Positions 1 to 10,028 of a stretch of DNA of 64,000 bases are shown in pieces. Position 1 is the first letter of the stretch. Each line of letters opens with the position of its first letter. The translations under genes were made by a program, and so were the position numbers. Under the pieces are notes generated by a model. That model searched no databases. It was not told the origin of the DNA and saw only the letters and a list, made by a program, of their open reading frames with translations. Source of the stretch: Alisma plantago-aquatica (taxonomy: Eukaryota; Streptophyta; Magnoliopsida; Alismatales; Alismataceae); the NCBI GenBank assembly GCA_963693085.1, contig OY856410.1, forward strand, positions 888,287,835 to 888,351,834, given 5' to 3'.

Positions 1-59
1 ACTCTTTAGTATGCTCTAAGAGAGATATGCTTATCTCTTTAAGGTAAAACAATGTACAG

Positions 60-1541
60 TTGAAGGTGTCATTGTTAGCTGGGTTGATGGCTGAGATGCA
101 TATTAAACCTACCCTAAGAGAGCAGATTAAGGAGGCACAACATGTTGATGCTGTAGTTCAGCAGATTAGATCTGAGTATGGAGATGAGAAGCGAGAAGGT
201 TTTCATGATTCAGATGACCAGATGGCATGCTATCATGGGAGGATGATAGTACCTGATGTAGATAACCTGAGGAAGATAATTCTAGAGGAAGCTCATTCTT
301 CAATGTATGCCATGCATCGAGGGAGCACCAAGATGTATCGAAACTTGAAGGATATGTATTGGTGGCCTGGGATGAAGAAGGATGTAGCTGAATTTGTTCT
401 GAGGTGTCCTGTGTTTCAGCAGGTCAAGGCTGAGCACCAGAAACCTACGGGAACAATGCAACCTTTACCCATACCACAGTGGAAGTGGGACCATGTGACC
501 ATGGACTTTGTTGTTGGCCTACCCAGGACAAGCAAAGGACATGATTCCATTTGGGTAGTTGTTGATAGGTTGACAAAGACAACACATTTCTTACCTGTCA
601 AAACAACCTATTCTGCTGAAAGGTTATCCCAGTTGTATGTTCAAGACATAGTGCGTTTGCACGGAGTTCCTGTCACTATAATTTCTGACAGAGGTCCCCA
701 GTTTACAAGTCGTTTTTGGGAACAGTTACACAAAGCCCTAGGCACCAAGTTAAGGTTTAGTACAACCTTTCATCCACAGACTGATGGACAGTCGGAAAGG
801 ACTATACAGACCTTGGAAGACCTGTTGAGAGCATGTGTTCTCCAGTTTACCGGGAGTTGGGATCTACATCTGAACTTGATAGAGTTTGCCTATAACAATA
901 GCTATCAAAATAGTATTGATATGGCACCCTATGAAGCTTTGTATGGTAGACGTTGTAGATCACCCTTGTGTTGGTATGAGACTGGTGAGCACCAGTTGTT
1001 AGGTCCTGATCTTGTGCAGCAAACTACAGAGAAGATTAAAGTTATACAACAACAACTTAAGACTACACAGGATAGGCAGAAGTCGTATGTTGATAAACGT
1101 CATAGACCCCTAGAATTCCAGGTTGGAGACAGAGTGTATCTCAAGGTCTCACCTTGGAAAGGAGTCCTTCATTTTGGAAGAAAAGGAAAGTTAGCTCCTA
1201 GATTTATGGGACCTTATCCAATTGTTGAGAGAGTTGGAAAGGTGGCCTATAGACTAGAGTTACCTCAAGAGTTGCAGAAGTTACATCCTGTGTTTCACAT
1301 TTCCATGCTGAGGAAATGTCACCCAGACACCGAGTCAGTTCTACAACCTATGGAAGTAGAATTGAATGAAGATATAACATATGAGGAGGGACCAGTGTCA
1401 ATCCTTGATAACAGAACTAAAAAGTTAAAGAAGAAGGATATAAGTCTTGTGAAAGTCCTCTGGAACCATCGTGGTGTTGAAGAAGCCACTTGGGAACTAG
1501 AGGATGAGATGAGAAGGAAATATCCTACTCTTTTCTCTTAA
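60..1541 (+). CDS. Gypsy polyprotein fragment: integrase with C-terminal chromodomain
   Basis: This 493-residue open frame is the C-terminal part of a Pol polyprotein that would insert reverse-transcribed element DNA into chromosomes. Visible parts are an H2C2 zinc-binding region (H79, H86, C116, with F119 where the second Cys is expected), the integrase core with D149, D210 and E246 in DD35E spacing, a GPY/F-like stretch around 375-420 (the APRFMGPYPIVERVG region), and a chromodomain-like tail from about 441 ending VEEATWELEDEMRRKYP. Chromodomains of this class are known to guide insertion to chromatin marks. The first ATG is simply where the frame opens; a real element would read in from RNase H upstream, where in-frame stops now lie. 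The frame is intact over almost 1.5 kb, but the lost zinc cysteine and broken upstream region suggest a dead copy. Confidence 0.88.
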   Translation: MKVSLLAGLMAEMHIKPTLREQIKEAQHVDAVVQQIRSEYGDEKREGFHDSDDQMACYHGRMIVPDVDNLRKIILEEAHSSMYAMHRGSTKMYRNLKDMYWWPGMKKDVAEFVLRCPVFQQVKAEHQKPTGTMQPLPIPQWKWDHVTMDFVVGLPRTSKGHDSIWVVVDRLTKTTHFLPVKTTYSAERLSQLYVQDIVRLHGVPVTIISDRGPQFTSRFWEQLHKALGTKLRFSTTFHPQTDGQSERTIQTLEDLLRACVLQFTGSWDLHLNLIEFAYNNSYQNSIDMAPYEALYGRRCRSPLCWYETGEHQLLGPDLVQQTTEKIKVIQQQLKTTQDRQKSYVDKRHRPLEFQVGDRVYLKVSPWKGVLHFGRKGKLAPRFMGPYPIVERVGKVAYRLELPQELQKLHPVFHISMLRKCHPDTESVLQPMEVELNEDITYEEGPVSILDNRTKKLKKKDISLVKVLWNHRGVEEATWELEDEMRRKYPTLFS

Positions 1542-1575
1542 TACGCTTTATCGATTTCGGGGACGAAATCCTTGT

Positions 1576-1586
1576 GAAGGGGTGGA
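1576..1586 (+). other. Polypurine tract of element A
   Basis: The purine-rich run GAAGGGGTGGA ends five bases before the LTR start TGTAAC (1592). It follows the usual GGGGACGAAATC block of gypsy elements (1559-1570). It would prime plus-strand DNA synthesis. Confidence 0.7.
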
Positions 1587-2281
1587 TAATTTGTAACATC
1601 CCTGACCTGGGTTATAACCTAACCCTAGAAGTTTTGACTAAATATGTAATTATATACTTGTGAATACTCCCTGGCATGTAATTAAGTTCCTCAGAGACAT
1701 TTATTTTCAATTTTTGCTCCTTTTTAAACAAAGTTGTAGCATTGTGTTGTATGCAGGGACCTATGCGCAAAATTGCCCAGTTAAAGGGGTTAACTTGCAA
1801 TGTTCATAGGTTAAGATGTTCTTATGATAATAAGACATCATATGAGTAATTATGATGAAGTTTGAAGGATTTCCCAAGCTTGAGCACCAAGATGCAGCTT
1901 GTGGAATAATCCTTGTGCTTAAAAACCCTAATTTGGAGTAAAGTGAAATTTACCCAAATTGAGGGGTGTAACTTGTAATTTTCACTTTCTAGAAAATCTT
2001 TTATAACTCTTGTCATCATTTAGAGTAGAAATGATGAAAGGGACACATCAATGAATAATCAGATAAGAAAAGTGATCTTTGTGGTGAAAGTCACCTAATA
2101 TGGGTATGAAGACCTTTCATGTATATACCCTAGTTGAAGGTTGGTTTTCTTCACCCTTAGATCTTGAGATTTCATTAGCTTTGCATAAGTTTAGATGAGT
2201 GTGGACTTGCCCTTGAGCAAGGAGGGACTTAGATGTAATTTCCATACTTGAGAGGTCCTTATGGTGTAAAAAGGGCTAAAG

Positions 2282-2288
2282 TATATAA
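2282..2288 (+). promoter_or_regulatory. TATA box of LTR A
   Basis: TATATAA lies in LTR A about 690 bases from its start and is followed by a pyrimidine-rich CTTCCTCTCTTCTTTCC stretch, as in the B and C LTRs. It is the likely core promoter, which places the palindrome array in the transcribed leader. Confidence 0.55.
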
Positions 2289-2808
2289 GCCATTTCCTTG
2301 CAAATAAGTGAACGGATCCTTCATTTCCTTCACTTCCTCTCTTCTTTCCTAAAAACGACCAAGGCTAGCTATGGAGCTCAGGGGGACGACCAACCTATTC
2401 TAGGTAAGAGAACACCACCTTCTAGCTCGAATTCATGGAGGAATTCATCCTTTAAGGTTGGTTTTGTGGATAGCTTACTTAGTCTTCTTGTTTTAGCCGA
2501 CCAATCCTACCTTTCCTTGGAGGAATCACCTCTGGACGACTTGTGGAAGTTCAAGGACGCCATTAAATCTTGGATCTTGGAGGTTTGGAGCTCTAGGAAC
2601 AACCTTTAGGCGGGTTTTATAACTCTAACTCTTTGCTTTATATGCATACTTTGTTCTTGCAAAATTAGCATGTTAGTTCTTCTTCTACCTCCCTTCTTCC
2701 TTGCACTTTTGCAAGCAAAACGGTGGAAGAACCGACCTTGACAGAGGTTGAAGATGAGGGGCGTGAATCCATATGTTACTTTATCAAACGACCTTGGACC
2801 CTTTTGGT

Positions 2809-3850
2809 CCAAACGGTTCCAAACCGTTTGGGGTCAAACGGTTTCAAACCGTTTGCCCTCAAACGGTCTTGCAAGACCGTTTGGATTGAAACGGTCTCAA
2901 GACCGTTTGATAGGGTTGACCAAGGGACGACCGTTTGAAGGTCTGTTGGTTATATATTGAATTTCATTCTTGCAAAGAATCAAAGTTTAATTCTTAACCA
3001 ATTGAGAGTTGAAGGCACTTCAACATCCAAACCCTAATCGGGTCAAAATTGCTGTTTTAAAACATAGATCTTGTTGAGTTTTGGGTTGAAGGACCCAAAC
3101 GGTCTCAAGACCGTTTGGGGGTTCCTCCAAACGGTCTCAAGACCGTTTGGGCACAACCCAAGACCGTTTGAAGGTCTAGGGTTGAGATAATCTAATGGTT
3201 TGAAGGCACAAATTGTAACAAGTTGATGAATTGATAAAAATGCTGATTTTTGACCTAATTGGAGTTCAACCCTAATCTAACCGACTTGGTTTTTGGTCAA
3301 ACTTTGGGCAAACGGTCTCAAGACCGTTTGGATGATGTTCAAATGACCTCAAGACCGTTTGGGCCAAGTTTGGGCCCAATTGGAGGTTAATTGATAGGTT
3401 CAACCTTGAATTGATTCACATTGTTGAATATTGATGACCATCTGATTTGAAACCCTAATTGACTTTCAATTGAGGGTTAATTTGGTGTCCAAGTGATTGA
3501 GGTTCATCCTAATTGACTCAATTTATAAGTGGTTAATATGGCTTTGGCCAATTGAGGGCTTCAACATACTTAACCATGATTAATTGTAACTTTTGAACCA
3601 CTTTGGAGGTCCAAACGGTCTCAAGACCGTTTGAGGTCAAACGGTCTCAAGACCGTTTGAGGCCAAACGGTCTCAAGACCGTTTGAGGCCAAACGGTCTC
3701 AAGACCGTTTGGGCTCAAACGATCTCAAGGTCGTTTGGTCCAATCGATCTCAAGTTGATTTGATCAAACGGTTTCAAACCGCATGAGCTTCAAACGGTTT
3801 GAAAGTCAAAATGGTCAACGCACCCAAACGGTCTCAAGACCGTTTGGTGG
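2809..3850. repeat. Array of CpG-containing palindromes in LTR A
   Basis: The 20-mer AAACGGTCTCAAGACCGTTT occurs nine times without change (near 2889, 3096, 3129, 3310, 3613, 3639, 3665, 3691, 3825). With the flanking C and G each copy is a near-perfect hairpin with 10-base arms. Variants include AAACGGTTTCAAACCGTTT, and one 24-base perfect palindrome at about 2860-2883. Copies at 3611-3720 are tandem with a 26-base period; the others are scattered. The array starts roughly 520 bases after the TATA box. No coding role is visible. Confidence 0.92.
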
Positions 3851-6030
3851 TTGAAGGTTGAAACCGTTTGAAGGTGTTCAAGGTGGTTTGTACTTAATCA
3901 ATTGATGATGTAATTGATTCAATGATGATCTAATCTAAACCCTAATGGTAACCTAGGTCATTAAGGGACTAAGTGATTAATGAGTTGACCCATGATGGTG
4001 ATCATGAGGTAAATTACCAAAATACCCTTGAGGGGTTTAATGGAGTAAAACCTTGTTTTAATCAAACCCTAATCACATGATAGTGATGTTTTGGCTTATG
4101 TTAGTCAATGAGGACTTAACCCAACCTGATCTAGAGTGGTGTTATCACCATCTACTAGTAAGAGGAGAGAGAAAGTATCCTAAGAGAGAGAAAGTACCCT
4201 TCTATGGTGGAAACTCAAGTAAGATGCTTTCAATACTCATGAATGTGCATGATTAGGGAATGATCCACATATGTGAGATCATGGGAACCCTAATTATGAT
4301 GTCTAGTGAATCTTAATCTCATTTAAGAGCTTTAATGATGATGTTTCTCTTACATGATGATGTAATGAGTACAATTCACCATGGAGTGAATAGTAAACCC
4401 TAATTTTAGGGTGATGACATGTAATATGAATAGTAAACCCTGATTGTTGAAAACTGGGGAACTTGATTCTTCTAAGAGTTTGAAGGTTAATCCTCTAGAA
4501 TGAATTGTTTACTGTTACCAGTTGAATTAACCTTGCAGGTTGTCATGAGATGATGATCATATCCAGGTATGGATTACAATACTATATTCATTGAAAGCAT
4601 GTCTTAAGCTTTATGAATAAGTGAAATATCTTGATGCACTATTAGTGACATCTATTGAGATTTATGGGCTGTAAGAGCCATAAATACCATCAAGGTCATG
4701 CTTAACAGATGACTTGTGATGAGATGATTGAGAACTGATGATTGAAAAGGGTTAGGCCTGCTACATTTTAGTATTCTCATTTATAGCTGTTATGCTAATG
4801 TTATTGTTTGAAGAACAATGTTTGATGTTAAAAGAATACTGAATGTACCTAACTAATCAAGTGTAATGTAGAGCCCTGATCATAGACCCATCATTGTCAG
4901 AGTCTAAATGATGGTGAAACAGGTTTTCCCAAGGGAACTCCTGGATCACATACTTTTGAGTATGTGGGGTATATGGATGTGTAGAACCTTACATCCTAGT
5001 GTAGGAATTGATGTAGATTTTTATAGTCCATCAAACCTTCACTACAAAATCCAAAAGGTGAGATGTATCACTATTCTCCCAAAGTAAACATAAGCACCGC
5101 ATCGGTGAAAGATAAACAAGAAATCTTCCGATGACGAAGAGAGTACAGAATGCCACTGTAACTCTAAAAACATAGCGAAGGTCCAGTTTACCCTGGTGAG
5201 CTATAAATAGCAGACGTCCTGCCAGATGTCCCGCAAACAATCCTCTAACTGACTGAGGAAGATGAGGTCATAAGAATCCGGCTCTTTTAATGACCTATGT
5301 ATGATACTGATGTGACTTCTTAGCGATCAGTTGGAGTATGAGTAATATACCTCATCTCCACAGGGCATAATAATGTTTGAAAAACATAATCAACAGCGTA
5401 GTATATCTGTTAGAGTTAACTACGAGTTACTTGATTGATGTTATACTGGATAAAGTATATGTTCTTCATGTTTCATAAATGTTGAACTCTTGCTTATTAT
5501 CAAAACTGCTAATGAATGCTTTAAAAGCTTTTACTGCTTAAGTTATTCTTTGTTTGCTTATAAAGCTTCTAGTGGAGAGTTATAACTCTCGCTGGGGCAA
5601 TTATGTATAATTGTCTCACCCCGTAGACTTCAACTTTTTAGGTGGTCGTCGAAGACGGAGGAACCGGTCTAAAGGTGACCAATCCCAGCAGCAGCAGCAC
5701 CAGGAACAGTAGTAAATCTCAGGTGGAGATTCAGCCTGCTATGTGGTGTAGTTAGAGTCAGTCCTATGTGTCCTCTGTACTCTCAGGTCTTGGAGTGTTT
5801 TGGTCATGAGTTCTTGAGATTTCGTATCATGTTGTATATAATTACTCAAGAAGTAATTTGACAGAGATGTATACAGTTTAAATCCTTTTTCTATGGAAAA
5901 GGTTTGTGGTTTCAAGCTCTTATCTCGAAAAATTTTAATTTCCCGTGATTTTTGTCTTCCGCTGATTATCGATTGCTTCCGCTCAAGTTTAAATCGTGAT
6001 TATTTCGTGGTTTGGAGATCGGAGCCCACA

Positions 6031-6083
6031 ATACATGTTCCAAATCATATAACATGGCAGGAAAGGAATCCACAAAGATTTAA
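6031..6083. repeat. Background repeat F, stub between elements A and B
   Basis: These 53 bases match 57769-57824 and are the old sequence left between the end of LTR A and the start of element B. The last five bases, TTTAA, are the left target duplication of B. The F copy resumes at 44743 after B. Confidence 0.75.
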
Positions 6084-6464
6084 TGTAAGGACCCTTACCT
6101 GGGTTTTGGGATAACCCTATTTGTTTTCTTAAAGCATGTTGCTCTGCACCTTACCCTATTCATCTAGGATGTAATTAGGGCATGTTGGAAGCTTGAAGTT
6201 CCTTGTTTGAGCATGATGCTTGTGTTTTGTAAAGAGGTTTGGTGCAAATTGCAATTTTCTCAGTATAGGGGCTGATGTGCAAGTTTGCCACCTCTAGAGT
6301 GTTTCTTCTCTCTCTTGGCATCATCTATAGCAAAAAGGAAGTATTGGGTGACTTGTTTTGTCCTTGGTTGAGTGATGATGTCCTTGGTGATGTTTTGGGC
6401 ACATGTTTGAGGTGCGTTTTGCTCATAAGAATGTTGTCTCAGGCTTGAGAGCCTTAGTAAGACC

Positions 6465-6660
6465 ATGTATCAGTTAGTGGTTGCCTTGAGGAGACTTGGT
6501 ATCGGTTGAGGGTGTCTTGAGGGACATCCTATCGATTTGATGGTATCCTGAGGATCACCATATCAGGTTGTGGTGACTCTAGAGGAGTGTCATATCGGTT
6601 TGTGACCCTAGGGTTTCATCCCTATTGGTTTGTGAAGGGGGTGAATGAGTGTATCGACCT
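6465..6660 (+). promoter_or_regulatory. TATCGGTT word cluster upstream of the B TATA box
   Basis: At least six close relatives of TATCGGTT (near 6466, 6500, 6529, 6561, 6592, 6651, including TATCGATT and TATCGACC) are read in the same orientation within 200 bases. They lie 150-350 bases before the TATA box. The 3' LTR has the same cluster near 40105-40300. The reverse complement of the word fills a cluster downstream of the TATA box (7380-7980). Confidence 0.65.
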
Positions 6661-6808
6661 TGACGTTCGTTAGTGACCAAGTGGGTGAGACATAGGTCCT
6701 ATCACCTTGTTGCATGGTGTTACATGTGTCATTCCTTCTTGGACATGTGTCTTCTAGGGTTCTAAGGTAGTGACACCTTCCCCTTGCTCTCTCTCTCATC
6801 GGTCATGT

Positions 6809-6817
6809 ATATATAAC
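6809..6817 (+). promoter_or_regulatory. TATA box of the B 5' LTR
   Basis: TATATATAA is followed by CCCTTTCTTCCCAT; the 3' LTR has the matching site at about 40450-40458. Solo LTR C has a TATA box followed by a similar pyrimidine stretch (60115-60122). It is the likely core promoter of this gypsy family. Confidence 0.6.
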
Positions 6818-7379
6818 CCTTTCTTCCCATGTAAGAGAACCCTTTTAGTGATACTTGTTTTCTCTCCTTGGTGGCTGACTTTGATCTTGAAGAGAACTCT
6901 CCCTTAGAGCTTGTTGGGTGAGCCAAAATATTTTGGTGATCTCTTTCATCTTCTTCCTTGGTAATCCATTATTTTCTAGCTTTCTTTCTCTCCTTCTTTC
7001 TTCTTCTCGGCCATGGACCTTGGTATCTTCTTTTTCCCTCTTTTTCTCTCTATACCTTGGTTCCCTCTTCTCTCTAGGAGGTGTTTTTCTTGGAGGATAT
7101 TCCTCTACCTTGAGTTCATGAGCTTGGATCTTGACCTTGGAGCTTAAATCTTGGTGGTTGTTCTTGAGGTGGGTTATATAACTCTAAACCTACCTTAATA
7201 TTATCACCCTTCTACTTGTTATCTTGTCGGTTATCTTTAGCTCATTTTCTCTTACTTGCTAGTAGCTTTACTTGGTATCCTTATGTTCAGGTTGAGGATA
7301 AACAATTTTAATTTGCTGCCATAAGTTGCTCTTTTCCTTTGCCTTGTTAATAACATCATCTTGAGGTAGAAGATGACTA

Positions 7380-7985
7380 AACTGATATGCCATGTAATCT
7401 GATATGCTAGACCGATATGCTCTTGTGTAAACCGATATACCTCTTATGATGTTGGCTTGTCATGATCTAGTGGTGACTAGTAAAGAAGAGTGTTGAACCT
7501 TGATGCTTTTAGTTGAGTATGGATGTCGACATGGGTAACCCTAATCCGATACATGTTCAATCTAACACATCTTGCAATCTGATACTCCTTAGCCCGACAT
7601 ATCTTGAATAGAGGTGACAAACACTTTCCTTGAGGTTCAATAGATACAACCAAATCCTAATGGCCAATATCTTATGGATATCTATGTGTTCGATACACAA
7701 AGGGGAACATAGGCAAATATCCTAGTTGAAGGTGAGGTCGATACCCTAATGGATGGTGAGGCTGATAACTTATGAGACGGTATGATGGATACACTTTCTC
7801 ATGTACCTATAGACTGATATCCTTTATTGTGCCATGGCCAACACCCTCTCATTGAAGTGTTGAGCCCGATACAAAGTGATGATAAACTAATACTCATCCT
7901 TGAGTTGGTAGGCCGATACCCTACTTAGGTTGGTTGCCCAATATCTAGGGTTAATCGATACCCTAACCCTAAACTGACACCCTAT
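7380..7985 (+). promoter_or_regulatory. CCGATA word cluster downstream of the B TATA box
   Basis: About fifteen relatives of CCGATA(C/T) lie between 7382 and 7980, for example ACCGATATGC, GGCCGATACCC and ATCGATACCC. They are read in the orientation opposite to the upstream TATCGG words. Matching copies lie at about 41025-41630 in the 3' LTR. No protein-coding signal is visible, so repeat-driven codon bias is not an explanation. Confidence 0.65.
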
Positions 7986-8541
7986 GAGATGTGTAGTAAT
8001 GCACCTTGTTGATGCTAGGGCCACATGGTGTGATGTGACACCCTATGGTGTAATCATGTATATGATGTTGAAAGATAACTCCCTCTTTACATGCTTCATA
8101 ATAACGAGGAAAGTGATAACCTAAATATGGTTGATGATCCAACCTTATAAACTCTAAATTGAGTAACAAGAACTCTAACCCTAATGATGTAGTGGGAAAG
8201 GCATGAAACTTAAGAGATAGTAGTGTTGACGATGTATGATTGATCTTAGCTGGTTTCCCTAAACCTAATGCATCATAGGATGATGATACTATGAGTGGTT
8301 CACCCTTAATTGAAGAACCTAGCCTTAAGTCTCCAACTATGTGAGGAATAATGGATGTATGGTTTAATTGTTGCATATCCATATTATAACCCTAATCATA
8401 GAATAATATGACTCATGTGCACATCTTAAGGAAAGGTTATAATCGATGGTAAGAGTCTTCTATTTTCCTTTTCATATAAACTTAACTTGTGGAGTAAGGT
8501 TAATGATACTACCATATGTATACACATGAAGGTGGTGATAA

Positions 8542-9981
8542 TGTTAGCTAAATGAACATCATCAAAATCCCTTTGTTTTGAAAATGAAAAACATTTCATT
8601 CTTGTGGATCTAATGTGCTGAAGGAACTAGATGTATGACCAAACTTTAGAAGATCTAAATGCTCACAATGTGTAAATTTCGTGATTATAATCAAATGTAA
8701 AACTTGTACAAGTATATAATGTACAAGTATATAATATACAAGTACTTAGATATCATGTAAATCAAGCGTTTAGATCTTCCCTAGCCATTCACAACACTTA
8801 GATAGGTCATCCCCTATAACAGTGTCACAACTGCACACTCATACACACACTTAGTATTCATCTAAAACCACCAAAACAAAGACACTCTCGGTCGAACTCT
8901 TTGTTGACCGAGACAAGCTCGATCAAACATATTCTCGACCGAGAGTCTCCTAGGTTATTTCTTCTGATAGGTTCTATAGCTGTTAGACACAATAGACAAG
9001 GTAGTTGGGAGTTGGAATCAAACGTTATATACACTTGCTCCAGACTGTCCCTCGGTCAACAAAAACTTTGATCGACAGACTCTTGGTCGACAAACTTCTC
9101 GACCGAGAAGAACTCTGTCTACACTTTTCAGAATTAATAAACTAGCTGTTGCTAAAGCAATTAGTGGATACCTAACATCTAGTTGAGCACTTAGAACCCT
9201 CTAGAAAGTGCCTAGAACATTCTTAAGCATTCATAGTCCATTCCTATAACTAGGACATGCCTTAGGACACCCAAAACACACTTGTGCAACACTTGATAAT
9301 ACATACTTGCAATTGGCAATACATTCTTATGAGCAATTGAGCAACTCTAGCATTTGCTAATCCTTTCCATTGCTACAAATTCGTGCCCTACAGGCTAGCA
9401 TCTCCTACCCACTGCACTACCACTTCCATACACATTGGTTAGGAGATCAAAATTCTTGATATAGGAAATCAAGCCTTTTTCTACAATGGTAATTGTAATT
9501 TCCATTTTCCCTTCTTGTTCTTTCTTATTGCTTGTACTCTCCTTGATTCTCCTAGGATTGGAGGCTGTGGATTGGAGAGGGTGCTATCTTCTTAGGTGGA
9601 GAAGGAGGACTTTGAACTACTTCTAGAAGGTCTCAACAGGAAGCTACTTCAAGGAGGAAGGCTACTTCAAGGGGGAGCTTGAAGTTACTTCAAGTGAAGC
9701 CTGCTTCATAGTTGGTGAGATGACTTCGGGGTGAAGGCCGTCCAAAGGGTGAGGAAAGTATTTGTAATTTTGTGTAACATCCTAAAAAGGTAATAAAATT
9801 CAAGTACTTTCAAATCCCAATTGGAAACAATTGGGTAATGGACTGACTCCCTTAGTTTTTGCTAAGGGTGGAACCACTCTAAACACCTTGCTTCTTTCTT
9901 CTTATATCAATTGTGGTTGCTTGAGTTGAATTATTGTTAAAATATTTATAAAACCCTATTCACCCCCTCTAGTGATTTTCA
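8542..9981 (+). repeat. 5' LTR of the copia element (1440 bp, uninterrupted)
   Basis: This intact LTR shows where later insertions entered the 3' copy. GTATTTGTAATTTTG (near 9756) is the Cassandra target and ACTCCCTTAGTTTTT (near 9845) the LINE target. It has a TATA-like GTTATATAC at 9024-9032 with CTCGGTCGA/TCGACCGAG words on both sides. Confidence 0.93.
8884..9112. promoter_or_regulatory. CTCGGTCGA / TCGACCGAG inverted words around the copia TATA box
   Basis: Upstream block 8884-8950 holds CTCTCGGTCGA, TTGACCGAGA, CTCGATCAAA and TCTCGACCGAGAG. Downstream block 9050-9112 holds CTCGGTCAAC, GATCGACAG, TTGGTCGACA and TCTCGACCGAGAA. The TATA-like GTTATATAC (9024-9032) lies between them. The 3' LTR repeats the layout at 16064-16290. 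The words can pair into several stem-loops. Confidence 0.7.
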
Positions 9982-9983
9982 TT

Positions 9984-9994
9984 TGGTAACAGAG
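9984..9994 (+). other. Primer binding site of the copia element
   Basis: TGGTAACAGAG follows the 5' LTR after two bases and resembles the tRNA-iMet primer site TGGTATCAGAGC with one change. It primes minus-strand DNA synthesis. Confidence 0.75.
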
Positions 9995-10028
9995 TCAGTC
10001 TTCAGGAACTCTAACAAAGTCTTGAAGA

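Larger units (their letters stand above)
1..6030 (+). mobile_element. Element A: 3' part of a Ty3/gypsy chromovirus (Tekay/Del-like), 5' end outside window
   Basis: The order is integrase plus chromodomain coding region (60-1541), polypurine tract (1576-1586) and a long 3' LTR (1592-6030). The C-terminal chromodomain-like tail and the GGACGAAATC motif just after the stop are typical of plant chromoviruses, best fitting the Tekay/Del group. Bases 1-59 look like a decayed RNase H-integrase linker in other frames, so the polyprotein was already broken upstream. The LTR end at 6030 (CCCACA) is inferred from its likeness to the ends of elements B and C. The sequence after it (6031-6083) matches background repeat F at 57769-57824. 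The target duplication cannot be checked because the 5' end is outside the window. Confidence 0.85.
1592..6030 (+). repeat. 3' LTR of element A (~4.4 kb)
   Basis: The LTR starts TGTAACATCCC directly after the polypurine tract and ends CCCACA. It contains a TATA box at 2282-2288, a palindrome array (2809-3850), a block shared with LTRs B and C (4920-4990, a hairpin-like stretch near ACTTTTGAGTATGTGGGG), and a second shared block (5578-5650, CTCTCGCTGGGG then TTTTTAGGTGGTCG). The short open frames inside lack codon structure or known domains and I treat them as chance. Only one copy is in the window, so the right end rests on comparison with related LTRs. Confidence 0.75.

Noticed and set aside
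2298..2960. Short frames with repeated residues over the palindrome array start (2298-2609, 2723-2960)
   Set aside because: The apparent peptide repeats come from the DNA palindromes; different frames are open by chance.
2809..3850. CRISPR-like array (repeats with unique spacers)
   Set aside because: Spacing is irregular, the repeats are palindromes inside a plant LTR and there are no cas genes; the DNA is eukaryotic.
7969..8382. 137-residue minus-strand frame with a close twin at 41612-42025
   Set aside because: The twin exists because both lie in the two LTRs of element B. The frame has no known domain and I see no evidence of selection on codons.
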